Shown: piece by piece, positions 17,011 through 26,420 of the stretch
How positions within the stretch are numbered: position 1 is the first letter of the stretch
Layout: every line of letters starts with the position of its first letter
From: Oscillatoriales cyanobacterium
GTDB taxonomy: Bacteria; Cyanobacteriota; Cyanobacteriia; Cyanobacteriales; Microcoleaceae
Length of the DNA: 41,782 bases
Direction: 5' to 3'
Assembly (NCBI GenBank): GCA_004293365.1
Contig: RDYN01000038.1
Span: 1 to 41,782, forward strand
Made by a program: the position numbers and the translations under genes
Notes under the pieces: model-generated
Databases searched by the model: none
Told to the model about the DNA's origin: nothing
Seen by the model: only the letters and a program-made list of their open reading frames with translations

Positions 17011-18144
17011 TCAATCATTGATTTCTCTTGCAATCACCCAATCTTCTCCCTCCGCATCCCAGAATTCTCCGGTAGTCAAAGTTTGTTTTGCCCATTCTAC
17101 ATCAGGATGTTCATCTAATCTTTTGCAACGAGTCACACCGGAGTTATTGTTGCTTAATACATGGACTTGAGACGGAGTAAGTTCATCGACAAGGTACGGA
17201 GAATGGGTTGAAAAAATAATTTGCAGGTTGCTGTTTTCTTGAATAATTTCCTTAAAAACAGCGATTAATTCTCGTTGCGCTTTTGGGTGGAGTCCCTGTT
17301 CGACATCATCCAGTAACACTAAATTAGGTTGAGTTGGATTTATCAAAACAGTCAGTAATCCGAGGGCGAGCATTGTTCCTTCGCTAATCGCATGGGCTCG
17401 AATGCGCTTACCAGTATTCATGTCTAGGACAACTTCTTGCCCTGTAATTTCCTGACTTTCTTCGTAGGAGATAGATTTGCCATCGACTTCGATTAAGCGT
17501 TGTCGATTTACCATAACCTTGGCTCGTTTTACGCCTACTTTGCGTACACCTGGTACAATCCGTTTCAGCATTTATTGTAAAGATTGAAACTTATCTGGAG
17601 CTTCGTCACGAAGATAGTCTAAGGTAGGTGCTAAGCCTGAACCATCGAACTCAACTCGCGGGGTAATTGCATTGCTGTAAGCTGCTTTTGCAAGATTAGT
17701 AGCTACTAGCTTAAGATGAACTGCGTATCTCAAAGATTCAGGAATTGGATATTTAGCATCGCTCAGCGAACTTGACCATCCTTGTACATTTCCCGGTTCT
17801 CCATCGACTTTCCATGATGCTCTCGGAAACCAAGGAGGGTTAACGCTTTGTGTCCAGTTATAGGAAGCTTCCCAATCAGTCCGAGATTTGTATCCCCAAA
17901 AACCACTTACAGTAACAGACATATTATTTTGCCCAATTGTTGTAATAAATTGAGGCGCTCTTTCATTCTGAAAAATATTGGCAAATGATGAATTAGTAAG
18001 CCGACTGAGATAATGCAATGCTTGCAAAACTGATGTTTTACCAGAACTGTTTTGTCCTAGGAGGGCGTGTAAGCCTGAATTATCAAAATTAATTTCTGTA
18101 TCTTGATGACTTTTGAAGTTATGAAGTTTTACCTTTTCTAGCAT
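17011..18144 (-). pseudogene. AAA ATPase (RecF/SMC-like, AAA_21 type) split by an in-frame TAA
   Basis: The N-terminal part (17572-18144) starts MLEKVKLHNFKSHQDTEI with Walker A LGQNSSGKTS near residue 33. The C-terminal part (17011-17571) has SEGTMLALGLL (signature region), Walker B LVLLDDVEQGLHP and the switch histidine in IIFSTHSPYLVDEL. Both parts are in the same frame and separated only by TAA at 17572-17574, immediately followed by ATG. Together they give ~377 residues, a normal length. The simplest reading is a single nonsense change in one gene. Alternatives are re-initiation at TAAATG giving two chains, or a sequencing error. Such solitary ATPases are often defence- or repair-related; no partner gene is seen here. 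Confidence 0.85.
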
Positions 18145-18228
18145 TTGATTGCTAACCTGATTTTATACTTTTTGATCGCCGATATTGTAGTTTGTGTTAA
18201 CGAAGTATAACTCGATAGGTTTCATATA

Positions 18229-18355
18229 AAGCCGATCCCCCCTAGCCCCCCTTAAGAAGGGGGGGACAGGAAGCGATCGACATTTCTCCGTCTTAAGGGG
18301 AGCCACAGGAAGCGCTCAAAGTGGGTCTTCTTAAGGGGGATTTAGAGGGATCTGG
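18229..18355. repeat. Degenerate C-run/G-run palindromic repeat cluster
   Basis: The cluster contains GATCCCCCCTAGCCCCCCTT followed by AAGAAGGGGGGG, and further on CTTAAGGGG and CTTCTTAAGGGGGATTTAGA, forming one clear hairpin and decayed copies. It is related to the element at 2147-2210. It fills the space between the broken ATPase promoter side and the 3' end of the large envelope protein gene. Confidence 0.7.
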
Positions 18356-18389
18356 CCTCGCATCAAAGCGAGATTTCTCAGCGGATGTT

Positions 18390-20279
18390 CTACTTCGGTT
18401 CGTGACTGGCAATCCGCTTGCCTTCGCCATCGTACACTTGCATCGGAATTTTCGCGTTTTCGGCGATCGCCTCCAAGGCCTTTTGCAAAGTAGCAACGTG
18501 CTTTTCCACAGCTTGGCGACTCTTCACAGCATTATTGTTATTCGCTTGAATGAAAGTTTGTTGCAATTTCTCCACGTAATCAGGATTCATCTGCACCGCA
18601 ATCAAACCATTGCTAACAGTATAATCGCAAATCTTCGGCTTGCCTTGGCAAGTTTTATCCAAATCCGTCCGCGCTTTTTGCAAGTTTCTTTCTTCCCGCA
18701 ACTTAACTTCCGCTTGCTGCAAAGATGTTGTGTAGGATTCGATCAGCGGTTTAGCTTTCTGGGAATAAGAAGTAGCCGCCGGAACTTGCTCGGCATAACT
18801 CAAAGCTCTCCGCCAGTTTTCCGATGCTTTAAACCAGCCGTTTTTGCCTTCTAAAATTCGAGCTTCCGCTGCTAAAGTCACAGCTTGAGTGTAGGCATTT
18901 TCCGAAATTCCTTCGACATTTCGGCGCTCGCGAGCTTGTGAAAGCTTGGTTTCGTATTTGGGAACTAGCAATCTACCTAGTTGATAAGATTGCGTGTTGC
19001 TGGGAATTTCTGATATAATTCCTAGGGCTTTTTCCCAACCGGCTTCTACTTGTCCCCATGTCTGGGATGTCTGAGCTACTGCTTCCCGAGCTTCGGCTAT
19101 TTGGGCTGCACTTTTGGCGGCGAGCAACAATTTTTCGGCTTGTTTTTCTGTGCCTAATTGCCGATTTCCCGTGGCTAAATTCTTCCGGTATTCCTTCGCC
19201 TTTGTCTGAGCGTAGGGATAAACTGGGCTGCTTGTGGGGATTTCTCCGAGTTGGGCGATCGCACTTTGCCACAATGTTTCGGCTTGCTGCAAGTTCTGTT
19301 CGGAAACAGGCGGATTTTGGGTTTTCCCGGCGGCAGACTGTGCGAGGCGCGCTGCATCGATCGCAGACGTGATATTTTGACTTTGCTCCTGATATTTTTC
19401 GATCGCAGTTTGAGCCTCACCGCGATGAATTGACCAAGCGGGAATCGGTTCCAAAAGTGCGATCGCCTGTTTTAACTGTTCCTGCGCCTCTTCCGGGCTG
19501 CTAGCAACTTTTGACGTTTTCAGAGTCTTCGCCGAATTGTCGCTCAACTGTTTGGCATTGGCTAATGCAGTACATTCTCCGATGACGCAGGGCCGACTCA
19601 GCAGGTAATAACCGCCCGCCAAAATCACCGCCACCAGACTCACCATTCCGGCGGCCACCAACATCGTAAACGGTGAAGTCTTGGGCGTTTCGGCGACTGT
19701 TACCGCTTCCATATCCAGCGCATCGAAGGGATTGTCTGCAATATCTGGCCCGATTGCAGCTACCTTAAAGGCGATCGGATCGGCATCGCTGGAACTCTCA
19801 GAAAAATTAGGGAAATATTCATCCCCACCCGCTTTTTCAACATCCGTTTCTAACGGCATTTCCTCCGCTGCATCCGCCGTCTCACCAGCATCTTCTGCTA
19901 ATACTATCCCAGTTTCTGCTGCGGGTTTCTCCTCGGGTTTTTTTCGCACTTCCACTGTTTTGGGTCTTGACAAAACAGGGTTGTTCATGGTAAAAGAATG
20001 GAAAGCATAAGGCTGTTTTTGCCCGGTAATTTTCAGGCAAAGTCCAATCTGTTGAATAGCTTCTGGTTGTATTTCGAGAATAGCAGCTTCCAGCACCGCA
20101 AAAGTCGGTTTAGCTTTAAGAACTAAACTGCGCGGGTGTTCTCCGACAACAGTTAAAGAGTCATCTCGAAAATCGCAACTAATATAAAGCGGTAAATTTT
20201 TAAATCCGGCTGCTTGCAAGTGTTTTTGCAACTCTACTTCTAGAATTTGTGCCTTGCTTTGTCGCGCTGCTACTGTCAT
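18390..20279 (-). CDS. Single-span envelope protein with helical C-terminal repeats, function unknown
   Basis: The 629-residue protein is not assigned to a known family. Residues 1-100 form a compact domain with ILEIQPEAIQQIGLCLKI. Residues ~105-200 are an acidic, proline- and alanine-rich linker. Residues ~203-228 (FTMLVAAGMVSLVAVILAGG) form one membrane span. The rest is alpha-helical with recurring pieces such as AEKLLLAAKSAAQIAEAREA and ENWRRALSYAEQVPAATSYSQKAKP, suggesting degenerate helical repeats of about 70 residues. Two cysteines (near 231 and 236) follow the span. The N-terminus is probably cytoplasmic and the C-terminus periplasmic. The ATG at 20279 has GAGGAGC upstream. It resembles conserved cyanobacterial hypotheticals. 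Confidence 0.75.
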   Translation of the reverse strand: MTVAARQSKAQILEVELQKHLQAAGFKNLPLYISCDFRDDSLTVVGEHPRSLVLKAKPTFAVLEAAILEIQPEAIQQIGLCLKITGQKQPYAFHSFTMNNPVLSRPKTVEVRKKPEEKPAAETGIVLAEDAGETADAAEEMPLETDVEKAGGDEYFPNFSESSSDADPIAFKVAAIGPDIADNPFDALDMEAVTVAETPKTSPFTMLVAAGMVSLVAVILAGGYYLLSRPCVIGECTALANAKQLSDNSAKTLKTSKVASSPEEAQEQLKQAIALLEPIPAWSIHRGEAQTAIEKYQEQSQNITSAIDAARLAQSAAGKTQNPPVSEQNLQQAETLWQSAIAQLGEIPTSSPVYPYAQTKAKEYRKNLATGNRQLGTEKQAEKLLLAAKSAAQIAEAREAVAQTSQTWGQVEAGWEKALGIISEIPSNTQSYQLGRLLVPKYETKLSQARERRNVEGISENAYTQAVTLAAEARILEGKNGWFKASENWRRALSYAEQVPAATSYSQKAKPLIESYTTSLQQAEVKLREERNLQKARTDLDKTCQGKPKICDYTVSNGLIAVQMNPDYVEKLQQTFIQANNNNAVKSRQAVEKHVATLQKALEAIAENAKIPMQVYDGEGKRIASHEPK

Positions 20280-20414
20280 ATTTTGCTCCTCTATCTACTA
20301 TCACCACTTGAGATTTTAGTTTGAAGAAATTATCGGGATTTCAGCTTTGTTTGAACTTATAGAAATCGTCAAGACGATTAGGAAGTTCTTAATTGCTGAA
20401 ACCATTGCTTTTCT

Positions 20415-20462
20415 TCCTTCTTCCTTCTTCCTTCTTCCTTCTTCCTTCTTCCTTCTTCCTTC
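20415..20462. repeat. CTTCTTC heptamer array
   Basis: About six to seven copies of CTTCTTC, the same unit as the array at ~11818-11912, lie between the nitroreductase gene and the upstream side of the envelope protein gene. Confidence 0.85.
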
Positions 20463-20522
20463 TGCTATGCACCAACTCAGCCAAATCTTAACTCTCAAAT
20501 CTCTATTTTCAAATCTTAACTC

Positions 20523-21197
20523 TCAAATCTCAACTTGCAAGGCCTCTCCATAACTTTCGCCATAATAAACTTGAGTCACGTCAAAACGCCCGCCGTATTG
20601 TTTGAAAGGTTCTGCTGCATAACCGAGCGGCAGCAAACAGCAAACATCTACTTCAGCAGGAATTTGAAAGGCTTCTTTCACCTTAGCTGCGACAAAACCT
20701 TCCATCGGACAACTGTCTACTCCAAAGCTTTTAGCTGCAATTATTAAATGAGCTACTGCGAGCATTGTATGTCTGTTTGTCCAAGTTTCTAGGAACTCGA
20801 AGCAAGGATGGTTCTCGAACAATTGCGGGATTGCTTGTCGCATATAACCAGCTAAATTCTCGTTCATTCCGCCTGCGGCTTTGCCCAATTCGATTACGGC
20901 TTCGGTGTTTTCGGGTTGGGCGGCGCGCCGATCGCCACAACAGATTAACACGATCGGGGCTTCTACCACTTGCCGCTGGTCGAAGGCACAGGCTTTTAAT
21001 TTTTCTTTGCTGGCTGGATCTTTAAGTACAATAAACCGCCAAGGCTGCAAGTTATAACCAGAGGGCGATCGCACTCCCAAGCGAAAAATCTCTGCCAATA
21101 TTGCTGGAGGAATCGGATCGGGCCTAAAACTGCGCGCGGCCCGGCGGCTTTCGATCGCGGTTTTAACATTAATTGAAGGTTGAATTTCAATGGTCAT
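20523..21197 (-). CDS. Nitroreductase family FMN oxidoreductase
   Basis: The 224-residue protein has the nitroreductase layout: an N-terminal [15 protein letters not shown] with the FMN-phosphate-contacting arginines, [15 protein letters not shown] (the conserved SPxxxNxQPW segment), and near the C-terminus [16 protein letters not shown], where the glycine-tyrosine pair contacts the flavin. A middle segment [12 protein letters not shown] is also typical. Enzymes of this family use NAD(P)H and bound FMN to reduce nitro, quinone or other substrates; the natural substrate here is unknown. The ATG at 21197 is the first good start. It is followed upstream by tandem arrays, then the PlmA-like regulator on the same strand. 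Confidence 0.9.
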   Translation of the reverse strand: MTIEIQPSINVKTAIESRRAARSFRPDPIPPAILAEIFRLGVRSPSGYNLQPWRFIVLKDPASKEKLKACAFDQRQVVEAPIVLICCGDRRAAQPENTEAVIELGKAAGGMNENLAGYMRQAIPQLFENHPCFEFLETWTNRHTMLAVAHLIIAAKSFGVDSCPMEGFVAAKVKEAFQIPAEVDVCCLLPLGYAAEPFKQYGGRFDVTQVYYGESYGEALQVEI

Positions 21198-21213
21198 GGA
21201 TAATGGTAATTGG

Positions 21214-21330
21214 TAATCGGGAATTGGGAATCGGGAATTGGGAATTGGGAATTGGTAATCTGGAATTGTTAACTGCTAACTGTTAACTGCTAACTGTCAA
21301 CTGTCAACTGTCAACTGTCAACTGTCAACT
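21214..21330. repeat. Short tandem arrays (GGGAATT and CAACTGT types)
   Basis: Positions 21214-21256 hold GGGAATTG-like units, and 21265-21330 hold units of AACTGTT/AACTGTC, with six nearly perfect copies of ACTGTCA at the end. These are STRR-type arrays between the regulator gene stop and the nitroreductase gene start. Confidence 0.85.
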
Positions 21331-21331
21331 G

Positions 21332-22315
21332 TTACCCCAAACCCAACTCGCGTTTGAGTAAATTAATCGACTTAGAGCCGATATAATTTTCCGAGCAAAC
21401 CAGTTGCGGGGGACGAATAATATCCTCTCTGGCGGCGTTAATGGCAGCTTTGACTGTAGCAAAACTCGGTTGGTCGCAGAAAATTGTTCTAGCCGATCGC
21501 ACGATCGAGTTAATCTTGTAGGCATCCGACAGCAAAGCCGTCATCACCAGCAAATCCTCGCCCCGGAGACTGTGAATAATCACTTCAGTCGATCGCAACA
21601 TTCCCGAACTCAGGCTCACGATACCCAAATAACTATCCTTCGGCAAACTCCCCACTAACTGAATTTCCTGAACATAATCATAGATGTCTACGGGAATCAC
21701 TCGCACCGAACGTGGCGCCGAAATCGATTCCGCTTGTCCGATAAAATAACGACTCGTGATTACAGTTCCCGCAGAGATATTATCCAAAAAAGTACCTAAA
21801 TCTTCCATCGCCACCAACTGGATGGGAATCCGCAAAGCTTGTTCCAGTTCTTTCGCCATCAACTCGCCCACGCCGATGTCTTCTGTGGGGGCTGTGACGA
21901 CCACTCGGGCACTGCACCGGAGCCGCCAGTCTATTTCGGCCAAAAATAATTCCCTCGCTTGGTTGAGCGTACAGCCCTCTCCCAGCAGTTGATCCATACT
22001 TTCTTGCACTATTTTGTTAGCAAGGGGATATTCTTCGAGGATCGGGGATTTGAGTTTGCTACCGCCTTCGTGGCCTTGGGCGCGGACGTATATACCCGAT
22101 CCGGCTTGGGCTTCTACGAGTCCGGTATTTTCGAGTTGTCGGTATACTTTGCTGATGGTGTTGCGGTGCAAACCTGTCTGCATCGCTAGCTGTCGGGTAC
22201 TGGGCAAGCGGTGCCCGGGCGGAAACTGGCGCGAGGCGATCGCAAACCTGATTTGATTGAATAATTGCGTAGATGCGGGGATCTCGCTATCTGTTTGAAT
22301 ATGAAACTGAACCAT
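21332..22315 (-). CDS. plmA: GntR-family transcriptional regulator, PlmA-like
   Basis: The 327-residue protein has an N-terminal GntR winged helix-turn-helix (residues ~10-78): PASTQLFNQIRFAIASRQFPPG, then the recognition region LPSTRQLAMQTGLHRNTISK, then YRQLENTGLVEAQAGSGIYV. The ~240-residue C-terminal domain is not of the FadR or aminotransferase type. This size and arrangement, of the YtrA subgroup with a long extension, match PlmA, a regulator conserved across cyanobacteria and known to contact PII-PipX. The assignment is by recognition without a search. The ATG at 22315 gives the family N-terminus MVQFHIQ. The gene may be expressed on its own, as the upstream region is 440 bases of non-coding DNA. 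Confidence 0.7.
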   Translation of the reverse strand: MVQFHIQTDSEIPASTQLFNQIRFAIASRQFPPGHRLPSTRQLAMQTGLHRNTISKVYRQLENTGLVEAQAGSGIYVRAQGHEGGSKLKSPILEEYPLANKIVQESMDQLLGEGCTLNQARELFLAEIDWRLRCSARVVVTAPTEDIGVGELMAKELEQALRIPIQLVAMEDLGTFLDNISAGTVITSRYFIGQAESISAPRSVRVIPVDIYDYVQEIQLVGSLPKDSYLGIVSLSSGMLRSTEVIIHSLRGEDLLVMTALLSDAYKINSIVRSARTIFCDQPSFATVKAAINAAREDIIRPPQLVCSENYIGSKSINLLKRELGLG

Positions 22316-22756
22316 ATTAAAGGCTCCGACGACTTCAATTTAATATTTTTATAACGTTGAGTACCGTGCCTAGGATGGCTCGGATATCTCTGTGTATAGC
22401 ATAATCTGATTTGGCTCATCTGCGGCGGCGGTTTTGCTTGGTTTGCGATCGGGGCTGATTGTTCAGGTACTTTCGAGTCTTAGCCGTAGGGTGCGTCAGT
22501 TTGACAATTCTCAATCATTACCAAAAATCTCATTCTGACGCACCATTCATTCGAGGAGTGCCTCAGTTTTGAGATTGTCAGTTTTTCCATAAAATCTTAT
22601 TTTACCTCTTCCAAAAATATCTAGGACGGGCTCTCCGGCCCATCCCACAATTTTTTTCTTGTGGGATGGGCCGGAGAGCCCGTCCCAAATTTGATTAAAA
22701 ACACTTTGGCAATCTCATCTATTCTTCCTAGGCACCATACTGCACTTAATTTGATT
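22316..22756. other. Gene-free interval with two inverted repeats
   Basis: This region separates the regulator and cyclase genes. It contains an inverted repeat (GGTGCGTCAG at 22490 and CTGACGCACC ending at 22544) and a perfect 27-bp hairpin at 22624-22685. It should also hold the promoter of the PlmA-like gene near 22320-22400, but no clear -10/-35 pair was seen. No open reading frame here looks real. Confidence 0.6.
22624..22685. repeat. Perfect 27-bp inverted repeat with 8-base loop
   Basis: The left arm (22624-22650) begins GGACGGGCTCTCCGGCCC and ends CATCCCACAA; the right arm (22659-22685) is its exact complement, with loop TTTTTTTC. It could end transcription from the cyclase gene (minus strand), but there is no long T-run after the stem. 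The 27457-27487 hairpin shares the inner ATCCCACAA sequence, so it is more likely a dispersed repeat. Confidence 0.85.
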
Positions 22757-24445
22757 TCAATCTCCGATTTCCATCTCGCCTTCTGTCTTTCTACCTTTCA
22801 GAAAATAAGTCCGCATTTCCCCTTTACCCTTAATCTCAATCAAACCCCGTTCTTCAAATTCATATTTATCCCACAGCAACTCGTAAGTATAGATACTAAC
22901 TTGAATGCGACCGGGGATGCCGTGAGATTCCATGCGGCTGGCTGTATTTACTGCATTTCCCCACAAATCATAAATGAATTTTTTAGTGCCGATTACCCCC
23001 GCTACCACTGGGCCACTATTAATCCCGATGCGGATGTTAAAATTCGAGTCTAGCTTCACATTTAATTCCTGAATAGCTGCTAGCATATCCAGTGCCATTT
23101 CGGCGATCGCCTCTGCGTGGTCTGGGCGTTCAATGGGAATACCGCCCGCTACCATGTAAGCGTCCCCGATCGTCTTAATTTTCTCTAATCCGTGCTTGTC
23201 AGTTAGTTGGTCGAAAGTCGAGAAAATTTCATTCAGCAAGTATACCAGTTTCGTCGCGGACATCGTGGTAGAAATTTGAGTGAAATTCACCAAATCAGCA
23301 AAAAGAATTGTGGCTTTTTCAAACTTGTCCGCAATTACCCCCGGTTCGTGCTTCAACCTATCTGCAATAGCTTCGGGCAAAATATTTAGCAGCAAACCAT
23401 CAGTTTTTCTCTGTTCTTTCCTGAGTGCAGATTCCATCTGCTTGCGCTTGGTGATGTCGTGAAAAAACACAGAAATGCCGTCGTGAGAAGGAAAAGCCCG
23501 GACTTCCAACCACACTCTTAAGGGACGATAATATTTGTCAAAAGTTACTCCGACTTGTTTAGAAACAGCTTCATGAGACTCTTTATAGAATACCGAATTT
23601 ACTAAATCTGGAAACTCTTCCCAAAAAATTTTACCAAAAAGTTCTTCCGGCTCGCGCTGCAAAAATTGCGCTGCTTTGTAATTGACGTAAGTAAATCGCC
23701 ACTGGGGGTCGAGAGCAAAAAAAGCATCGCTCATTCCTTCTAGAAAATTGACAATTTGCTCGTCAGTAGAACGGAGTTTTGCTTCTACTTGTTTCTGTCT
23801 GATCTGCGCGCGCTTTAATTTAGCATAATTAATTCGCAACTCCATTTGGCTAATAACTTGCCTTCCTAAAGTCCGCAGGGCTTCTAGTTGTTCTGGGGTG
23901 AGATGGCGAGGAACTGTATCTATCGCGCACAAAGTGCCAATGGGGAAACCCTCAGGAGTTACTAGCGGTGCTCCAGCATAAAACCTAATATTAGGATTGG
24001 AAGTTACTAGCGGATTTCCGGCAAAGCGCTCGTCTTCTAAAGCATTGGGTATAACTAGCAATTCGTTGGGATTTAAAATAGCGTGAGAGCAAAAAGCTAT
24101 CTCTCTGGGAGTTTCTGGCGCCTCCAGACCGACTTTTGATTTAAACCACTGTCGGTTAGCATCTACTAAGCTGACTAAAGCAATAGGAGTGCCGCAAATA
24201 TAGGATGCTAAAGCTGTTAGGTCATCAAAAGCTTCGTCGGCATCTGTATCGAGAATGTTGTAGCGGTTAAGTGCTTTTAGCCTGTCTGCTTCATTGCTAG
24301 GCAAAGGTGCAGCTTGCATTGGCGGCGGTGCGACTACACTTTTTGTCCGAAAAATACGCGCCAGTCTCCGTGCTGCGAATTTTTGGACTTGCACCGCTAG
24401 TTTTTCAACGAACACAAAAAGACCTATTTGCCAAGCTTTATTCAT
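22757..24445 (-). CDS. Adenylate cyclase, class III, with GAF and PAS sensor domains
   Basis: The 562-residue protein has three parts. Residues ~55-205 are a GAF domain ([40 protein letters not shown]). Residues ~225-345 are a PAS domain ([21 protein letters not shown]). The cyclase domain (~370-550) has metal-binding aspartates in [11 protein letters not shown] and [13 protein letters not shown], and transition-state residues in [11 protein letters not shown]. The lysine of EKIKTIGDA and the aspartate of YDLWGNAV are those that select ATP over GTP, so cAMP is the likely product. GAF and PAS suggest sensing of a small ligand or redox state. No hydrophobic spans are evident beyond a weak one at the N-terminus. 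The ATG at 24445 gives a plausible start. Confidence 0.92.
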   Translation of the reverse strand: MNKAWQIGLFVFVEKLAVQVQKFAARRLARIFRTKSVVAPPPMQAAPLPSNEADRLKALNRYNILDTDADEAFDDLTALASYICGTPIALVSLVDANRQWFKSKVGLEAPETPREIAFCSHAILNPNELLVIPNALEDERFAGNPLVTSNPNIRFYAGAPLVTPEGFPIGTLCAIDTVPRHLTPEQLEALRTLGRQVISQMELRINYAKLKRAQIRQKQVEAKLRSTDEQIVNFLEGMSDAFFALDPQWRFTYVNYKAAQFLQREPEELFGKIFWEEFPDLVNSVFYKESHEAVSKQVGVTFDKYYRPLRVWLEVRAFPSHDGISVFFHDITKRKQMESALRKEQRKTDGLLLNILPEAIADRLKHEPGVIADKFEKATILFADLVNFTQISTTMSATKLVYLLNEIFSTFDQLTDKHGLEKIKTIGDAYMVAGGIPIERPDHAEAIAEMALDMLAAIQELNVKLDSNFNIRIGINSGPVVAGVIGTKKFIYDLWGNAVNTASRMESHGIPGRIQVSIYTYELLWDKYEFEERGLIEIKGKGEMRTYFLKGRKTEGEMEIGD

Positions 24446-24644
24446 ATTTCTTTATGTTGCTCACACATGATAGAACTGCGGGCGATCGCACTGGGAACAT
24501 CTCAGTTTTGCATTTGTAGTGGACTTCCAGAGTTCTCTTGCTATGTATAGCACGCGAGCGACAACGCTTGCAGTGTAAAAAAAATGCTTTTTGCAAAAAT
24601 TGAGAGGCTCCCGATCGCACTTTTGGCGATCGATACCTATGCAC

Positions 24645-26024
24645 TTACACAACTAACTCCTCAATCTCCCGAGCTTTTGTTGGCAGTTCCCCTGTCAATA
24701 CTTCTCTACCTCCTTCGCTGACAAGTATATCATCTTCAATGCGTATCCCCCGGACATCTGCGAATTTTTCCAACTCGTCCCACTTTACAAAATCTTTATA
24801 TTTGGCGCGAGTTTCTGGGTTATTTAAGATTGCCGGAACTTGATAAAAACCAGGTTCGATCGATACCAGCATTCCCGATCGCAAAACACGATTCAGCCGC
24901 AAAAAACCCAACCCAAACCGACTGCTTCTCACTCTCCCCGCTTCATAGCCAGCCAAATCGCCCAAATCTTCCATATCGTGAACATCCAAACCAATTAAAT
25001 GTCCTATACCGTGCACAAAAAACAGCGCGTGAGCGTCCATTTCTACCAAATCGTCAACAGGGCCCCGCAAAATGCCCAAATCTACCAATCCTGACGCCAT
25101 AATTCTAGCAGCTAACAGGTGAATATCTTGATATTCCACGCCCGGACTAATTTGCTCGATACAAGCATCGTGCGCTGCCAAAACTACATCATAAATTGCT
25201 CTTTGAGTCGGCGAAAACTTGCCAGAAACCGGCCAAGTGCGAGTCACATCAGCCGCCCATCCCATTGACGATTCGGCACCGACATCTGCTAACAGCAAAT
25301 CTCCTGCTTGTAGCGGATTGTGATAGTGTTCGCTGTGCAAAACTTCCCCCTGCACGGTGACAATACTTGGGTAGGCATAAGTCATATTTTCCGAGATGAT
25401 GACACTTTCCATTGCAGCCCGCACGCCCGCTTCAATCTTAGCTGTTCGAGTTGCCGCCATGCCCGCTTTGTGAGCTGCTACGGTGACAGCCGCAGCTTGA
25501 CGCAATTCGACCAAACTGGCTGCATCGTGGCTCAGGCGCAGAGATACGATCGCCTGAGTTAATTCCAGATCGATGCCGGTTGGCGATTTGGACGGTGAAG
25601 CGGAGCGATCGAGAATTTGAGACTGTTGCAACCGAGTTAAGCTATCCTGGAGGGCGATCGTAGCTGCATTTGTCCCTCGCGCTTTCAACTCACTCATGGG
25701 GTAAGCAGCATCAGCCCTAATTAGTTCAGCAATTTCCGCTCTTTTCGGCATTTCCCCGTGCCAAAGCGTGCTGCTAGGATCTGGATCATCTAAGAACAGT
25801 TCTAACTTCCCAGATTCTAAACGAATCGCAGCATTTTCTAACGGCAAACCAGCAAAATATAGAAAGTGACTGCTGGCGCGAAAAGGATAAACAAGTGCCG
25901 GATAATTGCGAGGAATGCTGCGCCCCGACCACAGAATTACGGGAAAATCAATTAAACTGGCCAGTTTTTGCCGCCGTTCCTGTAAAGTATTTGTTAACAA
26001 ATCATAACCTTTTGTAATTTTCAT
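24645..26024 (-). CDS. M24 family metallopeptidase, Xaa-Pro aminopeptidase (aminopeptidase P) type
   Basis: The 459-residue protein has an N-terminal AMP_N-like domain (residues ~1-150, with LPLENAAIRLESGKLELFL) and a C-terminal pita-bread domain carrying the five metal ligands: aspartates in LLADVGAES and AADVTRTWP, histidine in HGIGHLIGLDVHD, and glutamates in VSIEPGFYQV and GIRIEDDILV. These are the standard dimetal ligands of aminopeptidase P, which removes N-terminal residues preceding proline. Length agrees with bacterial PepP. The ATG at 26024 follows a sequence without a clear ribosome site. It is transcribed in the same direction as the cyclase gene, 199 bases apart. Confidence 0.93.
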   Translation of the reverse strand: MKITKGYDLLTNTLQERRQKLASLIDFPVILWSGRSIPRNYPALVYPFRASSHFLYFAGLPLENAAIRLESGKLELFLDDPDPSSTLWHGEMPKRAEIAELIRADAAYPMSELKARGTNAATIALQDSLTRLQQSQILDRSASPSKSPTGIDLELTQAIVSLRLSHDAASLVELRQAAAVTVAAHKAGMAATRTAKIEAGVRAAMESVIISENMTYAYPSIVTVQGEVLHSEHYHNPLQAGDLLLADVGAESSMGWAADVTRTWPVSGKFSPTQRAIYDVVLAAHDACIEQISPGVEYQDIHLLAARIMASGLVDLGILRGPVDDLVEMDAHALFFVHGIGHLIGLDVHDMEDLGDLAGYEAGRVRSSRFGLGFLRLNRVLRSGMLVSIEPGFYQVPAILNNPETRAKYKDFVKWDELEKFADVRGIRIEDDILVSEGGREVLTGELPTKAREIEELVV

Positions 26025-26048
26025 TGGTAAAAATTGATAATTTTGAGT

Positions 26049-26116
26049 TCGTTTTGTAGTAAGGACTTCAGTCCTTTGATTCTAGGCATTACAGCACTTT
26101 TGTGCTAACTACAAAT
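26049..26116. repeat. Degenerate copy of the GTAGTGAGGACT repeat family
   Basis: The sequence GTTTTGTAGTAAGGACTTCA followed by GTCCTTTGATT and, later, AGCACTTTTGTGCTAACTAC shows two small palindromes. It is related to the dispersed GTTCGTAGTGAGGACT family but decayed. It fills the space upstream of the aminopeptidase start. Confidence 0.6.
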
Positions 26117-26140
26117 TTAGCAGCCATTTTGAGGGAAAGT

Positions 26141-26350
26141 CTAATCTTTATTTTCTTTTTTGCTGCACTCTTTAGTGCTATGTTTGCGATCGTCTTTGTC
26201 GTCATCGCAGCCATAATTTTGTTCACCAGGAACCTTTGCCGACGGTCAAAATAAAAATGCTGAAAGTGTTACTGCACAAGCAATACAGCAAAAAATAACA
26301 GCCGCGGTGTGCCAAAGAAGCCGATCGGGTTGTTGTGGATTTTGTGACAT
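26141..26350 (-). pseudogene. Small membrane protein gene with in-frame TGA (34 codons, stop, 34 codons)
   Basis: Reading from the ATG at 26350, the first 34 residues start MSQNPQQPDRLLW and run into one hydrophobic span AAVIFCCIACAVTLSAFLF, then TGA at 26246-26248. The same frame continues for 34 codons with PSAKVPGEQNYGCDDDKDDR and a Lys/Glu/Cys-rich tail to TAG at 26141-26143. A ribosome-site-like AGAGG lies ~12 bases upstream. The tail reads like a genuine hydrophilic domain, so the TGA may be a nonsense change of a tryptophan, arginine or glycine codon. The 34-residue peptide alone could also be functional. The family is not recognised. Being short, this may be chance, but the composition supports coding. 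Confidence 0.4.
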
Positions 26351-26420
26351 GAGTAATAGCCTCTATTGACGATCGTATATTTGAGAATTTAAAGTATAAG
26401 TAAATTCACTGAAAAAAAAT

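Larger units (their letters stand above)
26025..26420. other. Interval between aminopeptidase and DUF4332 genes
   Basis: Apart from the degenerate repeat at 26049-26116 and the small broken gene at 26141-26350, this interval holds AT-rich sequence (26360-26420) that probably contains the promoter of the DUF4332 gene. No clear promoter boxes were identified. Confidence 0.5.

Noticed and set aside
22624..22685. Attachment site or terminator of the cyclase gene
   Set aside because: There is no T-run and no adjacent integrase; part of the stem recurs at 27457, so it is treated as a dispersed hairpin.
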